From: Gammaproteobacteria bacterium
Lineage (GTDB): Bacteria; Pseudomonadota; Gammaproteobacteria; Poriferisulfidales; Oxydemutatoraceae
Reading direction: 5' to 3'
NCBI GenBank assembly: GCA_028817225.1
Contig: JAPPQC010000028.1
Span: 1-43,911 of the forward strand
Length of the DNA stretch: 43,911 bases
The translations under genes were made by a program, and so were the position numbers. Below are positions 20,396-29,057 of this stretch, piece by piece (position 1 is the first letter of the stretch; every line of letters starts with the position of its first letter). The notes under the pieces are model-generated. The model was not told the DNA's origin, searched no databases, and saw nothing but the letters and a program-made list of their open reading frames with translations.

Positions 20396-20578
20396 CGTGT
20401 GCCCGTTGTCAGTCCGCCGCGCCGCGCGACCGGTGCGTCCGGCTTTGCGGCATGGGCGTGCCCCTGAAAGCCGGGCGCGAGCCGCAGTATAGCAAAAGCG
20501 ACCTTTCGTCGGCTGAACAGGGCGTTTCGTCGGGCGCGCGGCCCGGTGCGGCGGCAATCGTGGCAAAACGGCGGCATG

Positions 20579-20758
20579 ATGTTTTGTTCGCGCACCAACA
20601 ACCGGCAAGACGGCAACCGCAGGATGTCCCGTTCCCGCGCCGGCAATCGGCGCAGCGGCAACTGCGGAATGTTTCGTCCCCGCGCCGGCAACCAACGCGG
20701 CGGCAACTCCGGAATGTTCCGCCGCCGCACTTGCGACCGGCGCAGCGGCTTTACGCTG
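20579..20758 (+). repeat. Four in-frame 45-base units at the start of the pilW-like gene
   Basis: Units begin with ATG at 20579, 20624, 20669 and 20714, each 45 bases apart. They encode MFCSRTNNRQDGNRR, MSRSRAGNRRSGNCG, MFRPRAGNQRGGNSG and MFRRRTCDRRSGFTL. The last is the real prepilin leader. So the leader and its start codon have been amplified in frame. Confidence 0.85.
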
Positions 20759-21700
20759 GTTGAATTGCTGTCCGCGCTGACGCTGGGCGCGCTGCTGATT
20801 GCCGCGTTGCTGAAATTGCATCACAACGCGCAGTGGGCGCACGCCGCCGCCGCCAACCGCGCCGCCATCGCGCAGAAACTGATTGTGCTGCGGCGCGCCG
20901 TCGGCGAGTCGGTCGCCGGCATCGTGCCGATGTGCAGCGCGAAGGCGCGGCGCTTCAACCTGATGACCGCCGGTGCGTCGGCGCCGTTCTGGCTGAAGTT
21001 GTTTGAAAGCACCGTGCAGGTCATCGGCGGCGGCGAAGGCGGCGCGCCGGACGGCCTCAAGCGCGCCGGCGACCGCCCCGGCGAGCGCCGCGCGCAAAGC
21101 GATGTGCTGATTGTGCGCGGCGCGGCGCTGCCGGCGGTCAGCGTCAGCGGCCACGCGACCGGCACGCGCGCGTTTGTCGTTTCGGACACGGCGGGTTTCA
21201 GGCCCGGCGACGCCGCGCTGATTTGCGACGAACACGCGGCGGCGCTGTTTCAGGTGACCGATGTCGGCGCGCACTCGCTCGGCTACGGCGGCGGCGGCGT
21301 GCGGCCCGGCAACTGCGCCGGCGCTTTCGCGGCGGGCGGCTGCGCGCAGCAGCACCGCTTCGGCGGCGGCGCCGTTATTGCGCGCTATGCGGCGTCGGTG
21401 TTTTATGTCGGCGTCGGCAAGTCCGGCGGCGGTTTTTCGCTGTACCGGCAGCGGCCCGGCGTCGTCCGCGCGGGCGCCACGCGCCGCCTGACATTGAGCG
21501 CGGAGGAAATCATCACCGGCGTGCAACAGATTGCAGCCGAGGTCGTCGTGCGGCACGGCGGGCGCCTGCGCTACGCCGACGCCGGCGGCGGCGGCAGCGG
21601 CGGCGGTTCACCGTTTGCGATTGCGCTGGAAGCCGTCGTCAACGGACACAACGGCCCGGGCGGCGGCGAGGAAAGTCATGCGTTTGTCATTACATTGTAG
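20714..21700 (+). CDS. Type IV prepilin-like protein, PilW type
   Basis: A 328-residue protein from the ATG at 20714. The class III leader MFRRRTCDRRSG precedes FTLVELLSALTLGALLIAALL, with Glu at +5, the prepilin-peptidase signature. Size, position before PilX- and PilE-like genes, and the globular C-terminal domain resemble PilW minor pilins, which prime pilus assembly. Three upstream in-frame ATGs (20579, 20624, 20669) would lengthen the leader by one to three repeat units. None has a clear Shine-Dalgarno sequence. A Gly/Ser linker (ADAGGGGSGGGSP) lies near the C-terminus. The end overlaps by 23 bases an open frame that leads into the next gene. Confidence 0.75.
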   Translation: MFRRRTCDRRSGFTLVELLSALTLGALLIAALLKLHHNAQWAHAAAANRAAIAQKLIVLRRAVGESVAGIVPMCSAKARRFNLMTAGASAPFWLKLFESTVQVIGGGEGGAPDGLKRAGDRPGERRAQSDVLIVRGAALPAVSVSGHATGTRAFVVSDTAGFRPGDAALICDEHAAALFQVTDVGAHSLGYGGGGVRPGNCAGAFAAGGCAQQHRFGGGAVIARYAASVFYVGVGKSGGGFSLYRQRPGVVRAGATRRLTLSAEEIITGVQQIAAEVVVRHGGRLRYADAGGGGSGGGSPFAIALEAVVNGHNGPGGGEESHAFVITL

Positions 21701-21945
21701 GAAGCGGCACGGGCGCGGCGGTTTTGCCAGGCAAATCACAAGCGGCATGATGGGGCGGCGTTGCAAAACGCGGCGGGCGCAATGCAATGGTCTCGCCGGG
21801 CAAATCGCAGGCGGTGCAGAAAGACCGCATTGCCGGAAGCGGCGGGCGCGCAGTGTCCTCGCCGGGCAATTTGCCGGGCAAATCGGCGGCGGCGTGATGG
21901 GGCGGCATTGCAAAACGCGGCGGGCGCAGTGTGGCGGCATTCTGC
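21678..21945 (+). repeat. In-frame repeats at the start of the pilX-like gene
   Basis: About four units of 69-78 bases share CGTTGCAAAACGCGGCGGG and GCCGGGCAAATCG blocks. In the PilX frame they read RLSLHCRKRHGRG, GRRCKTRRAQCNG, ERPHCRKRRARSV and GRHCKTRRAQCGG. The frame is open from the ATG at 21678, which overlaps the pilW end. A coupled start there would add 73 residues of repeated leader. Confidence 0.8.
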
Positions 21946-22427
21946 CGGTTGTGCTGGTTTTGCTGTCGCTGACGGCGCTGGTGGCGGTCGCCGGGCTGGA
22001 GCGTTCCGCCGACCAGCGTCTGCTGGCGGGCGGCGCCGATGAGCGCGGGCAACTGCACGAAGCGGCGATGTCGGCGCTGGCTGCGGGGGTTGCCGACGCG
22101 CGCGCGCGTCATGCGGACGACTTTTCCGCCGGCAAGGACGGCCTGTTCACCGGCGCGCACGACGGGCGCCGGCGCGATTATTCGTGGAAAGACGGCGACG
22201 GTTTCATCATTGAACAACTGGCGCGGGGGCCTGCGCTGCACGCCGGCGGCAAGACCGTCGCGCAGTGCCGCCTGCTGGTGACGGCGCGCGCGCAAACCGC
22301 AGGCGGCCAGGTGCTGTTCGCGCAGGCGCTGGTGTCGGCGCCGCTGGCGGCGGCGGCTGCGACCGGCGCCGTCGTGGTTTCCATGCCGCCGGTGACGCTC
22401 GACGCGGTGCGCGTCATCACGCCGTGA
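21897..22427 (+). CDS. Type IV pilus minor pilin-like protein, PilX type
   Basis: A 176-residue protein from the ATG at 21897. A basic leader MGRHCKTRRAQCGG precedes the hydrophobic helix ILPVVLVLLSLTALVAVAGLERS, as in PilX proteins, whose leader is less canonical than other prepilins. The middle (QLHEAAMSALAAGVADARA...) resembles the PilX N-terminal region. GTG 21894 and ATG 21678 are alternative in-frame starts; the latter would couple translation to pilW. The pilin gene follows 5 bases after its stop. Identification rests on the hydrophobic start, size and neighbours, so it is moderately sure. Confidence 0.65.
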   Translation: MGRHCKTRRAQCGGILPVVLVLLSLTALVAVAGLERSADQRLLAGGADERGQLHEAAMSALAAGVADARARHADDFSAGKDGLFTGAHDGRRRDYSWKDGDGFIIEQLARGPALHAGGKTVAQCRLLVTARAQTAGGQVLFAQALVSAPLAAAAATGAVVVSMPPVTLDAVRVITP

Positions 22428-22432
22428 GACGC

Positions 22433-22846
22433 ATGAACCGTTTGTTCCCGCGTCGCGCGCATCGCGCGCGCGGCTTCACGCTGATTGAACTGATTGCGGT
22501 CATCGCCATCGTCGCCGTGCTGGTGACGACGGCAATCCCCGCGTACCGCACGTGGGGCGAGAAAATGGCGGTGCTGGACGCGCGCAACAAACTGACGGAG
22601 TTGATGCACCTGCAAAACGACCACCACGCGAGAAAGGCGGCCTACACCGTGCGCCTTGTCAAGGACCTGGATATTGCCGGCGCGCTGTCGGACAACGAGC
22701 GCTACCGCATCACCGGCGCCGCCTGCGGCGGCGGCCTGGAAGACTGCATCCGGCTGTCGGCGACGCCGGTGCGCGCCGATTCCGGTTTGCAGACACTGAC
22801 ACTGGATTCACGCGGCGCGCGCACACCGCTGAAGTTGTGGCGCTGA
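22433..22846 (+). CDS. Type IV pilin-like protein (PilE/GspG-like prepilin)
   Basis: A 137-residue protein with the prepilin leader MNRLFPRRAHRARG, cleavage before FTLIELIAVIAIVAVLVTTAIPAY, and Glu at +5. A short globular domain contains a Cys pair (AACGGGLEDCIR), resembling the disulfide loop of PilE-type minor pilins. It is third in the pilW-pilX-pilE-like series and probably acts in the same pilus or secretion pseudopilus. No PilY1 or assembly ATPase gene is in view; the cluster is cut short by a restriction-modification cassette 18 bases after its stop. Confidence 0.85.
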   Translation: MNRLFPRRAHRARGFTLIELIAVIAIVAVLVTTAIPAYRTWGEKMAVLDARNKLTELMHLQNDHHARKAAYTVRLVKDLDIAGALSDNERYRITGAACGGGLEDCIRLSATPVRADSGLQTLTLDSRGARTPLKLWR

Positions 22847-22864
22847 AGGCGCGGCGGCATAGTC

Positions 22865-23830
22865 TCAAACAGGCGGCGCAGAATCGTTGTATGGCCCGAG
22901 AAAACGCTCACCATCAAAGTGAATCAGGTGGGACGGCGCATCCGCCACCCACACTTCTGTTTCCCATGCAATCTCCGCGAGATACCGACCCATGACCGCC
23001 CGGTTCGGAAAGGCGGTTACATAAACCAGACCGGCAGTCGCTTCAGAAAAGAGCGCGGCAAGTTCGGCATGTCGTTTTCCATCAACAGGGCCATGGCTGG
23101 TAACGGACTCAACCAGCAATAGCCAGTTTTCCCCGGCGGAGTAGAGCAACACATCAGGCATTTTGCCGTGGGAATCCACGCCGACACCCAGGCCGGCCAG
23201 CAAGGCCCTGTCAAAGTAACCCCATTTGTCGCCGGTATCCCCGACATAGACCAATGTGCCGCCCGGAGCGAAGCGCGGAGCAAATTCCTCGATAATCGCC
23301 CGAATCAATTCACTGTGCTCGCCGGGTGTAAGAGCGATGTTTTTCCCCGGCGCAATCTTGACCGGGATGCGATTTTGCTCCCGCTCTCTGGCGTAGCGGG
23401 CAACCAGTGTTTCACGTCGGGCCAGATAAGTCGCCAATTTGTCTTGCCATGACGGGGCGCCAAAGGCCCGCAACAGTTCCAGGGTTGCAGGCTCAATTTG
23501 GTAAACCGTATGGGGGCTGTTCACAGGGCGGCCGGGTTTGTCCGGATTGCACAATGCAATACCCGCATCGCAGAACTGGTGCATTGTCCGGCGGCGGAAA
23601 GTCTCGCGTGTGTTCGGGGCGTATTCCCTGTCGTAGTGCGTTTTGACCCAGTTCATCATCGGCGTGATGCCGACAAGCGGATTTTCGACATCAGCCCACG
23701 CTTTGCCCGGCGCAAGATTCAGCAAGGCCAGCAGGCAGAGTGCGGAGCGCTCATTTTGTTGCCCCTGCGGCAGGCCCAGCGAAACAATAATCCGGCTTGC
23801 CTCTTCAATGTGATTGTCCCCGGTGTTCAT
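22865..23830 (-). CDS. BsuBI/PstI-family type II restriction endonuclease
   Basis: A 321-residue endonuclease. The N-terminal half is helical (about residues 1-155). The C-terminal catalytic domain carries the family signatures NIALTPGEHSELIRAIIEEF, LVYVGDTGDKWGYFD, DSHGKMPDVLLY and WLLLVESVTSHGPVDGKRHAEL, where Asp226 and Glu241 are candidate catalytic residues. Family members such as BsuBI and PstI cut CTGCAG; specificity here is inferred. It is the second gene of the cassette, overlapping the methyltransferase by 4 bases (ATGA). GC content is visibly lower than in the pilin genes beside it, consistent with transfer. Confidence 0.93.
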   Translation of the reverse strand: MNTGDNHIEEASRIIVSLGLPQGQQNERSALCLLALLNLAPGKAWADVENPLVGITPMMNWVKTHYDREYAPNTRETFRRRTMHQFCDAGIALCNPDKPGRPVNSPHTVYQIEPATLELLRAFGAPSWQDKLATYLARRETLVARYAREREQNRIPVKIAPGKNIALTPGEHSELIRAIIEEFAPRFAPGGTLVYVGDTGDKWGYFDRALLAGLGVGVDSHGKMPDVLLYSAGENWLLLVESVTSHGPVDGKRHAELAALFSEATAGLVYVTAFPNRAVMGRYLAEIAWETEVWVADAPSHLIHFDGERFLGPYNDSAPPV

Positions 23831-25296
23831 GCAACCAGAGTTTCCAGTTTGTCATCAACCATCGCCTGGGTTATTTTCCCGCATTGCATGGCCCACCTGC
23901 CGAGATTAATCAGGGTTTCACGACTTGGGTATTTCATCAATTTGAGGTCGGTCGCGTTGACCTGTGTGTGACCGCTAAAGCACCGGAAATACTCATCAAC
24001 GGCGGTTGTGTTGAGAAATACGGCCAATCCGCGCGCCAGCGTTTGCGGCAAACCGCGCCTGTTTTGATGAAACAGGTTCAGGTGGTTCTCGAAACCCAGC
24101 ATAGGCGCGCCGTTGAATGCGGCGGAGTTGACCACACTCGCCACAATTCGCCTCCTTTCCTCCTTTGAGGAAAAACGGCGCACCACACAATAAAAACCGT
24201 TCGGATAAAGCCACTTTTCAGTGTCGCTGTTTCTGCAAATGGCATTTGGTTTTTTAGCGCCGGTCTGCGGCCATATCATGCCGCTGTCAGTGAAATGTCC
24301 GGCGTAGAGCAAAGGGACGGTTCCGGCCTCCGGCATGTCACGCAGATGCTTCTTCAGCCGAAAGTCAACCACCGGCCCGGTGGAAACCTTGATGCCAATG
24401 TCGTTCAGGGAATAACATATGGACGGGGACGCCTCAATGGCGCTTTTCCCGGGCGATACGGGCACATGAATGAACTGTTCCGGGTCGGCCGGAATCACAA
24501 TCCGGTTGAACGGCTGCACGCGAGCGGCAAAATCGGCGAGAGTGTCATCGGTTGATGTGGAAACTGTCACCGGTCCCTGTTTTCCGCCGCGCTCAAGCCG
24601 GATGACGATGTTTTCCTGCAATACGCCGTCATCCCTGAATGTCTTGCTGCGTGATTCAAACAGATGTATATGCCTGACGGCCGCGTGCTTCAACATGAAG
24701 CCACGGAAGGGCCGGTAGTACGGCCCGTTGCAGAAACTGCGGGGGACAATCGCCACCACTTGCCCGCCCGGAACTACAAGCAAAAGAGACAATGCGACAA
24801 AAGCCGAATAAAGATTGACAGTCTCTATTCCCGCCTGACGAAGAAGCAGACGGCGGCGGGAATTGCTTTTTATTTTCTTGTACGGCGGATTGAGAATGGC
24901 ATGAGTAAAGTCGCTCCGCCCAAATTGAATCCTGTTGACTGCGGCCTCTATAAAATCGCCGTCGGTGATTTCCAGTGCAAAAGGCAGTTTATCGGCATAC
25001 CCGCGAAGCGAACCATGCAATTCCGCATGGAGATTTTTGTCCAACTCAAAGGCCGTCAGTTTAATCCTGTCAAAATTGAAGGCTTCCCCCATGCACCTTT
25101 CCAGAAAGGCGCCTGAAAGAGAACCGATACCCGCCCCGGCGTCAAGCAAATGGCATCTGCCGCCGGCTGCCGGGAAAAGTCCCGCCATGAATACCGCTGT
25201 TTTTGCCGGTGTAAAAAACTGGCCGAGCCGGGATTTTTCTTCCGCCCCGGTGTTTTTTGATATCTGCAGCCTGGTTTTTTCAATGGTTGATAACAA
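23827..25296 (-). CDS. N6-adenine DNA methyltransferase of a PstI/BsuBI-type R-M system
   Basis: A 489-residue gamma-class N6-adenine methyltransferase: motif X (GQFFTP, about 25-30), SAM-binding motif I (LLDAGAGIGSL, about 50-60), FELDK, and catalytic NPPY (136-139). A C-terminal target-recognition region follows. It protects the site cut by the neighbouring BsuBI/PstI-type enzyme. Methylase-first order with a four-base overlap lets protection precede cutting. The pair lies between pilin genes and topA with no integrase or terminal repeats in view. Confidence 0.94.
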   Translation of the reverse strand: MLSTIEKTRLQISKNTGAEEKSRLGQFFTPAKTAVFMAGLFPAAGGRCHLLDAGAGIGSLSGAFLERCMGEAFNFDRIKLTAFELDKNLHAELHGSLRGYADKLPFALEITDGDFIEAAVNRIQFGRSDFTHAILNPPYKKIKSNSRRRLLLRQAGIETVNLYSAFVALSLLLVVPGGQVVAIVPRSFCNGPYYRPFRGFMLKHAAVRHIHLFESRSKTFRDDGVLQENIVIRLERGGKQGPVTVSTSTDDTLADFAARVQPFNRIVIPADPEQFIHVPVSPGKSAIEASPSICYSLNDIGIKVSTGPVVDFRLKKHLRDMPEAGTVPLLYAGHFTDSGMIWPQTGAKKPNAICRNSDTEKWLYPNGFYCVVRRFSSKEERRRIVASVVNSAAFNGAPMLGFENHLNLFHQNRRGLPQTLARGLAVFLNTTAVDEYFRCFSGHTQVNATDLKLMKYPSRETLINLGRWAMQCGKITQAMVDDKLETLVA

Positions 25297-25336
25297 GGAA
25301 GTGTCTCCGGCTTTAGCCTGCTGAAGGCGCCGCGGT

Positions 25337-27829
25337 TCAGGTTTTCTTTGTTGTCGCGGCGCGGCGTTTTTTTGCGGTGGCGGGTTTTTTCTTTTTCGGC
25401 GGCGCCTTTTTTGCGGTGGATTTTTTCGCCGACTTTTTGCGGGCGCCTTTCTTCGCGGCGCCTTTCTTTGAGGTTCTCCTTCTGGCCGGTGCGTTGGCGA
25501 TCAACTCGCGGCATTCCTCGAGTGTCAGTTCCGACGGCTCGCGGTCTTTCGGCACGCTTGCGTTCTTCGCGCCGTCGGTGACATACGGGCCGTAGCGGCC
25601 GTTCAGCACGCAGATGCCCTCGTCGGCGAAGTTCAGGATGAGTTTCTTCTCGTCCTCGCGCTTTTTCTCCTCGACCAGTTCCAGCGCGCGTTCGGCGCCG
25701 ATGGTGTACGGGTCGTCGTCGCGGATGGAGACATATTTGTCGCCGTACTTGACATACGGCCCGAAGCGCCCGATGCCGACCAGCATCGGCTCGCCCTGCG
25801 GCGTCTCGCCCAAATCGCGCGGCAGTCTGAACAACTCCAGCACCTCCTCCAGCGTGACCGTCTCCGGCGTCTGCTCGCCAATCAGGCTGGCGAAGCGCGG
25901 CTTTTCATCGTCGTCCGCCGAGCCGATTTGCGCGAAAGGCCCGTAGCGGCCATAGCGCACGAAGACGGGCTTGCCGGTCTTCGGGTCCTGCCCGAGTTCG
26001 CGCGCCAGCGCCGCCTCCTGCTTGCTGATGGTCGCCTTGTCGTCAACCTGTTGCTTGAACGGATGCCAGAAGTCGTCGAGCAGCGGCACCCATTTTTTCT
26101 CGCCGCGCGACACCGCGTCGAGCGCATCCTCGAGGCGCGCGGTGAAGTCGTAGTCCACATACTGCGTGAAATGCTCGGTCAGAAAGCGGTTGACGAGGCG
26201 CCCGGTCGGCGTCGGCTGAAAACGCCGGTTGTCGAGCGTCGCGTATTCGCGGTTTTGCAGCGTTGAGATGATGCTCGCGTAGGTCGAGGGCCTGCCGATG
26301 CCGTATTCCTCGAGCGTCTTGATCAGCGTCGCCTCGTTGTAGCGCGGCGGCGGCTCGGTGAAATGCTGCTCCGGGACGATGGCGCGCACATCAACATCGT
26401 CGCCTTCCTCCAGCGCCGGCAGTTTCTTCTCCTTGCCGTCGTCTTTGCGCGGCGCATCGGAAACCTCGTCGCGGCCCTCGGTGTACACCATCATGAAGCC
26501 CGGGTCGCGCACGGTCGAGCCGGTGGCGCGGAAAGTGAAACCGGCGCCGCCCGCGAAGTCCACCGACACGGTGTCGAGCGTCGCCGGAATCATCTGGCAG
26601 GCGACGGCGCGCTTCCAGATCAGGTCGTACAGCCGGAACTGGTCGCCGCTCAGATGCCCCCGGATGTCTTCCGGCGCGCGCGACGCCGAGGTCGGGCGGA
26701 TGGCCTCGTGCGCCTCCTGCGCGTTCTTCGAGCGCGTCTTGTAGAGGTTCGGCGTGGCGGGCAGTTGGTCGGCGCCGAAACGCGATGTGATGTAGCCCCT
26801 CAGGTCGTCAATGGCCTCGCGCGCCAGCGTGACCGAGTCCGTGCGCATGTAGGTAATCAGGCCGACCGGGCCGGAGCCGAGGTCAACGCCCTCGTACAGT
26901 TGCTGGGCGATGCGCATCGTGTGCGACGAGCGAAACCGGAGTTTGCGCGCGCCCTCCTGTTGCAGCGTCGAGGTGATGAACGGCGGCGGCGGGCGGCGCT
27001 TGCGCTGTTTCTTCTCGCAGCGCACCACCGGCATGGTCGCGGCGGGCGGGCCTGCGGACGGCGCGCCGGCCTTTTCAGCCGCGGCGTTGCTTTCAGCCGC
27101 GCCGATGCCCTCCTCAATCAGGCGGCACAGCCGGCGCGCGTGTTCCTCGCCGGTGATGTCAAACTGCTCCAGTTTGTCGCCCTCGGCCTCGATCAATTTC
27201 GCGGTGAAGGCAGTGGCGTCTTTCTCCAGTTGCGCCTCGATGGTCCAGTATTCGCGCGACTGGAACGCCTCGATTTCCTCCTCGCGCTCGACAATCAGGC
27301 GCAGCGCCGGGCTTTGCACGCGCCCCGCCGACAGCCCGCCGGACACCTTGCGCCACAGCAGCGGCGACAGGTTGAAGCCGACCAGGTAATCGAGCGCGCG
27401 CCGCGCCTGCTGCGCGTTGACGAGGTCGTCCGACAGGCGGCGCGGGTGGGCGATGGCCTCCTGCACGGCGCGCTTCGTAATCTCGTGGAACACGACGCGG
27501 TACACCTTCTTGTCTTTCAGCGCCTTCTTCTCCTTCAGAATCTCGTACAGGTGCCACGAGATGGCCTCGCCCTCGCGGTCGGGGTCGGTCGCCAGGTACA
27601 GGTTGTCGGCGCCCTTGAGGCGGCGCAGAATGTCGCTGACATGCTTGCGGTTGCGGTCAATGATTTCGTACTTCATCGCGAAGCCGTTCTCGGTGTCCAC
27701 CGCGCCTTCTTTCGGCACCAGGTCGCGGACATGGCCGTAGGAGGCCATGATCTCGAAATCCGGGCCGAGATATTTCTTCAGCGTCCGCGACTTCGCGGGC
27801 GACTCGACTATCAATAAATTGCTGCTCAT
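25337..27829 (-). CDS. topA: DNA topoisomerase I
   Basis: An 830-residue type IA topoisomerase relaxing negative supercoils. The TOPRIM domain has NLLIVESPAKSRTL and the DPDREGEAISWH acidic triad. The active-site tyrosine is Tyr327 in GLITYMRTDSV. The tail has Topo_C-type repeats (RYGRYGPFAQIG, GRFGPYVKYGDKYVSI, LNGRYGPYVTDG) and a Lys/Ala/Thr-rich end (KKGAKKGARKKSAKK type). It lacks the tetracysteine zinc fingers of E. coli-type TopA. The start at 27829 gives MSSNLLIVESPAKS; the upstream frame overlaps the next gene's 3' end. Confidence 0.96.
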   Translation of the reverse strand: MSSNLLIVESPAKSRTLKKYLGPDFEIMASYGHVRDLVPKEGAVDTENGFAMKYEIIDRNRKHVSDILRRLKGADNLYLATDPDREGEAISWHLYEILKEKKALKDKKVYRVVFHEITKRAVQEAIAHPRRLSDDLVNAQQARRALDYLVGFNLSPLLWRKVSGGLSAGRVQSPALRLIVEREEEIEAFQSREYWTIEAQLEKDATAFTAKLIEAEGDKLEQFDITGEEHARRLCRLIEEGIGAAESNAAAEKAGAPSAGPPAATMPVVRCEKKQRKRRPPPPFITSTLQQEGARKLRFRSSHTMRIAQQLYEGVDLGSGPVGLITYMRTDSVTLAREAIDDLRGYITSRFGADQLPATPNLYKTRSKNAQEAHEAIRPTSASRAPEDIRGHLSGDQFRLYDLIWKRAVACQMIPATLDTVSVDFAGGAGFTFRATGSTVRDPGFMMVYTEGRDEVSDAPRKDDGKEKKLPALEEGDDVDVRAIVPEQHFTEPPPRYNEATLIKTLEEYGIGRPSTYASIISTLQNREYATLDNRRFQPTPTGRLVNRFLTEHFTQYVDYDFTARLEDALDAVSRGEKKWVPLLDDFWHPFKQQVDDKATISKQEAALARELGQDPKTGKPVFVRYGRYGPFAQIGSADDDEKPRFASLIGEQTPETVTLEEVLELFRLPRDLGETPQGEPMLVGIGRFGPYVKYGDKYVSIRDDDPYTIGAERALELVEEKKREDEKKLILNFADEGICVLNGRYGPYVTDGAKNASVPKDREPSELTLEECRELIANAPARRRTSKKGAAKKGARKKSAKKSTAKKAPPKKKKPATAKKRRAATTKKT

Positions 27830-27845
27830 CGTTGCAATGCCATCG

Positions 27846-28724
27846 TCAAGGGCGGGGATTATATAGCAGGCGGGCGGCGGCATATCCGAGCGCCATGCCG
27901 ATGAGCAGCACAACCCCGATGCCCGGCACCCAGACCACCGGGCTGGCGAGCATCCTGAAGCCCAGCGCCAGCGAAAAGGCCACCGGCATTGCGGCAATGT
28001 AACCGATGAGGATGCCGCGGCGCATGACTGGTGCCAACCGCCATGGCCGAAACAGCGACCACAGCACCGGCGTGATGACGCCTATCATTGCCATTGGCAG
28101 CCACTCAATTGCTCTGAGCGGCGCGGCGAAGAAACCCGGGCCGATGACTGCGAGGACGTACAGGTAATACACCGCCACCCAGAGCAACCCCAAGCCGGCG
28201 CAGAGGAGTAACCAGCAAATGGGCGGGAGCGGGCGGTTCACGGGACACATTTGGGTTGGCCTCCACGGGCTTTCGTTGATATACGCGTAGTTTTCTTCAA
28301 GTAAACTCCCCACCATGTCGGTGATGAGGCCGTGGATTGCGACGGTGCGCGGCTCTTTCGGGGATATTAATCGGGAGTCTGCGGTCAGGAGTTGGCGTAA
28401 GTAAAGCAGTTGTTCATCAGTGATTCCTGAGGGGTCGGCAGGATAATAATGTTTGCGAATCAACCCAAGCCGTTGCTCAACTGCTGCGATTTTCGAAAGC
28501 AGTTTCCGCTCAGTGTATTCGTCCAAGGTGTCTGATTGGCCTTCCCATGCATGTCGCCCATCGGCATCCAGTTGCTCAAGGAGCGACTGCACGGAACTGC
28601 ATAAATCATAGGCTTCGCGGCGCTTTGTTAGCCGTGTGATAAGACGCCACCCACAAAGAGTCAATACAATGGCAAGAAACCACCCAAAGATGGCCAATGA
28701 AATGGCAATTATGGGCATAAACAT
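27846..28724 (-). CDS. Hypothetical multi-pass membrane protein, third gene of the STAS/GHKL operon
   Basis: A 292-residue protein of unknown family. One N-terminal membrane helix (MFMPIIAISLAIFGWFLAIV) is followed by a charged cytoplasmic region of about 130 residues with coiled-coil-like stretches (LLSKIAAVEQRLGLIRKHY). Then come about four more membrane segments (ICWLLLCAGLGLLWVAVYYL, the IEWLPMAMIGVITPVLW region, LIGYIAAMPVAFSLALGF, and the VWVPGIGVVLLIGMALGYAAA region). It starts 6 bases after the stop of the DUF4325 gene, so co-transcription is likely. It could anchor or sense for the two soluble upstream proteins, but that is inference. It abuts topA. Confidence 0.7.
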   Translation of the reverse strand: MFMPIIAISLAIFGWFLAIVLTLCGWRLITRLTKRREAYDLCSSVQSLLEQLDADGRHAWEGQSDTLDEYTERKLLSKIAAVEQRLGLIRKHYYPADPSGITDEQLLYLRQLLTADSRLISPKEPRTVAIHGLITDMVGSLLEENYAYINESPWRPTQMCPVNRPLPPICWLLLCAGLGLLWVAVYYLYVLAVIGPGFFAAPLRAIEWLPMAMIGVITPVLWSLFRPWRLAPVMRRGILIGYIAAMPVAFSLALGFRMLASPVVWVPGIGVVLLIGMALGYAAARLLYNPRP

Positions 28725-28730
28725 AGGGCA

Positions 28731-29057
28731 TCAGGATTGGGCTTCTTCGGCTTTTCGGATATACTTTTCCGCCTCTTTAACGACAGAGGGGAGTTTGTCA
28801 TGTACCACGGTGAGTTTTTGCTTCAGTTCGGTCCTAGAGAAATGTCTGCGCACCAAGCCGCCGAAAACTTCCTCCAAAAATGATGAACCGTAGAAATTAG
28901 TGCCGCCAAGATTGACCGTAACATGATCGTATTTGCGAAGGGCGGGCACCAGTATGTCTTCACGAAAAACTTCGCCGCTACGATTGCCGTCATCCCGGTA
29001 TCGCCCAAAGGGGCGATCCGTGAAGTCACGGGCAACATCAATTATGTGCTCTTTCAT
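28731..29057 (-). CDS. STAS-like DUF4325 protein
   Basis: A 108-residue cytosolic protein. The central part, SGEVFREDILVPALRKYDHVTVNLGGTNFYGSSFLEEVFGGLVRRHF, fits the DUF4325 STAS-like pattern: a beta strand, then a G-x-x-F-x-x-S-S-F-L-x-E motif. The serine pair in GSSFLEE sits where STAS anti-anti-sigma proteins are phosphorylated. The start is ATG 29057 (MKEHIIDVARDF), which overlaps the upstream ATPase gene by 20 bases. DUF4325 genes frequently neighbour GHKL ATPase genes, as here, suggesting a phosphorylation or partner-switching pair. The output is unknown. Confidence 0.8.
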   Translation of the reverse strand: MKEHIIDVARDFTDRPFGRYRDDGNRSGEVFREDILVPALRKYDHVTVNLGGTNFYGSSFLEEVFGGLVRRHFSRTELKQKLTVVHDKLPSVVKEAEKYIRKAEEAQS

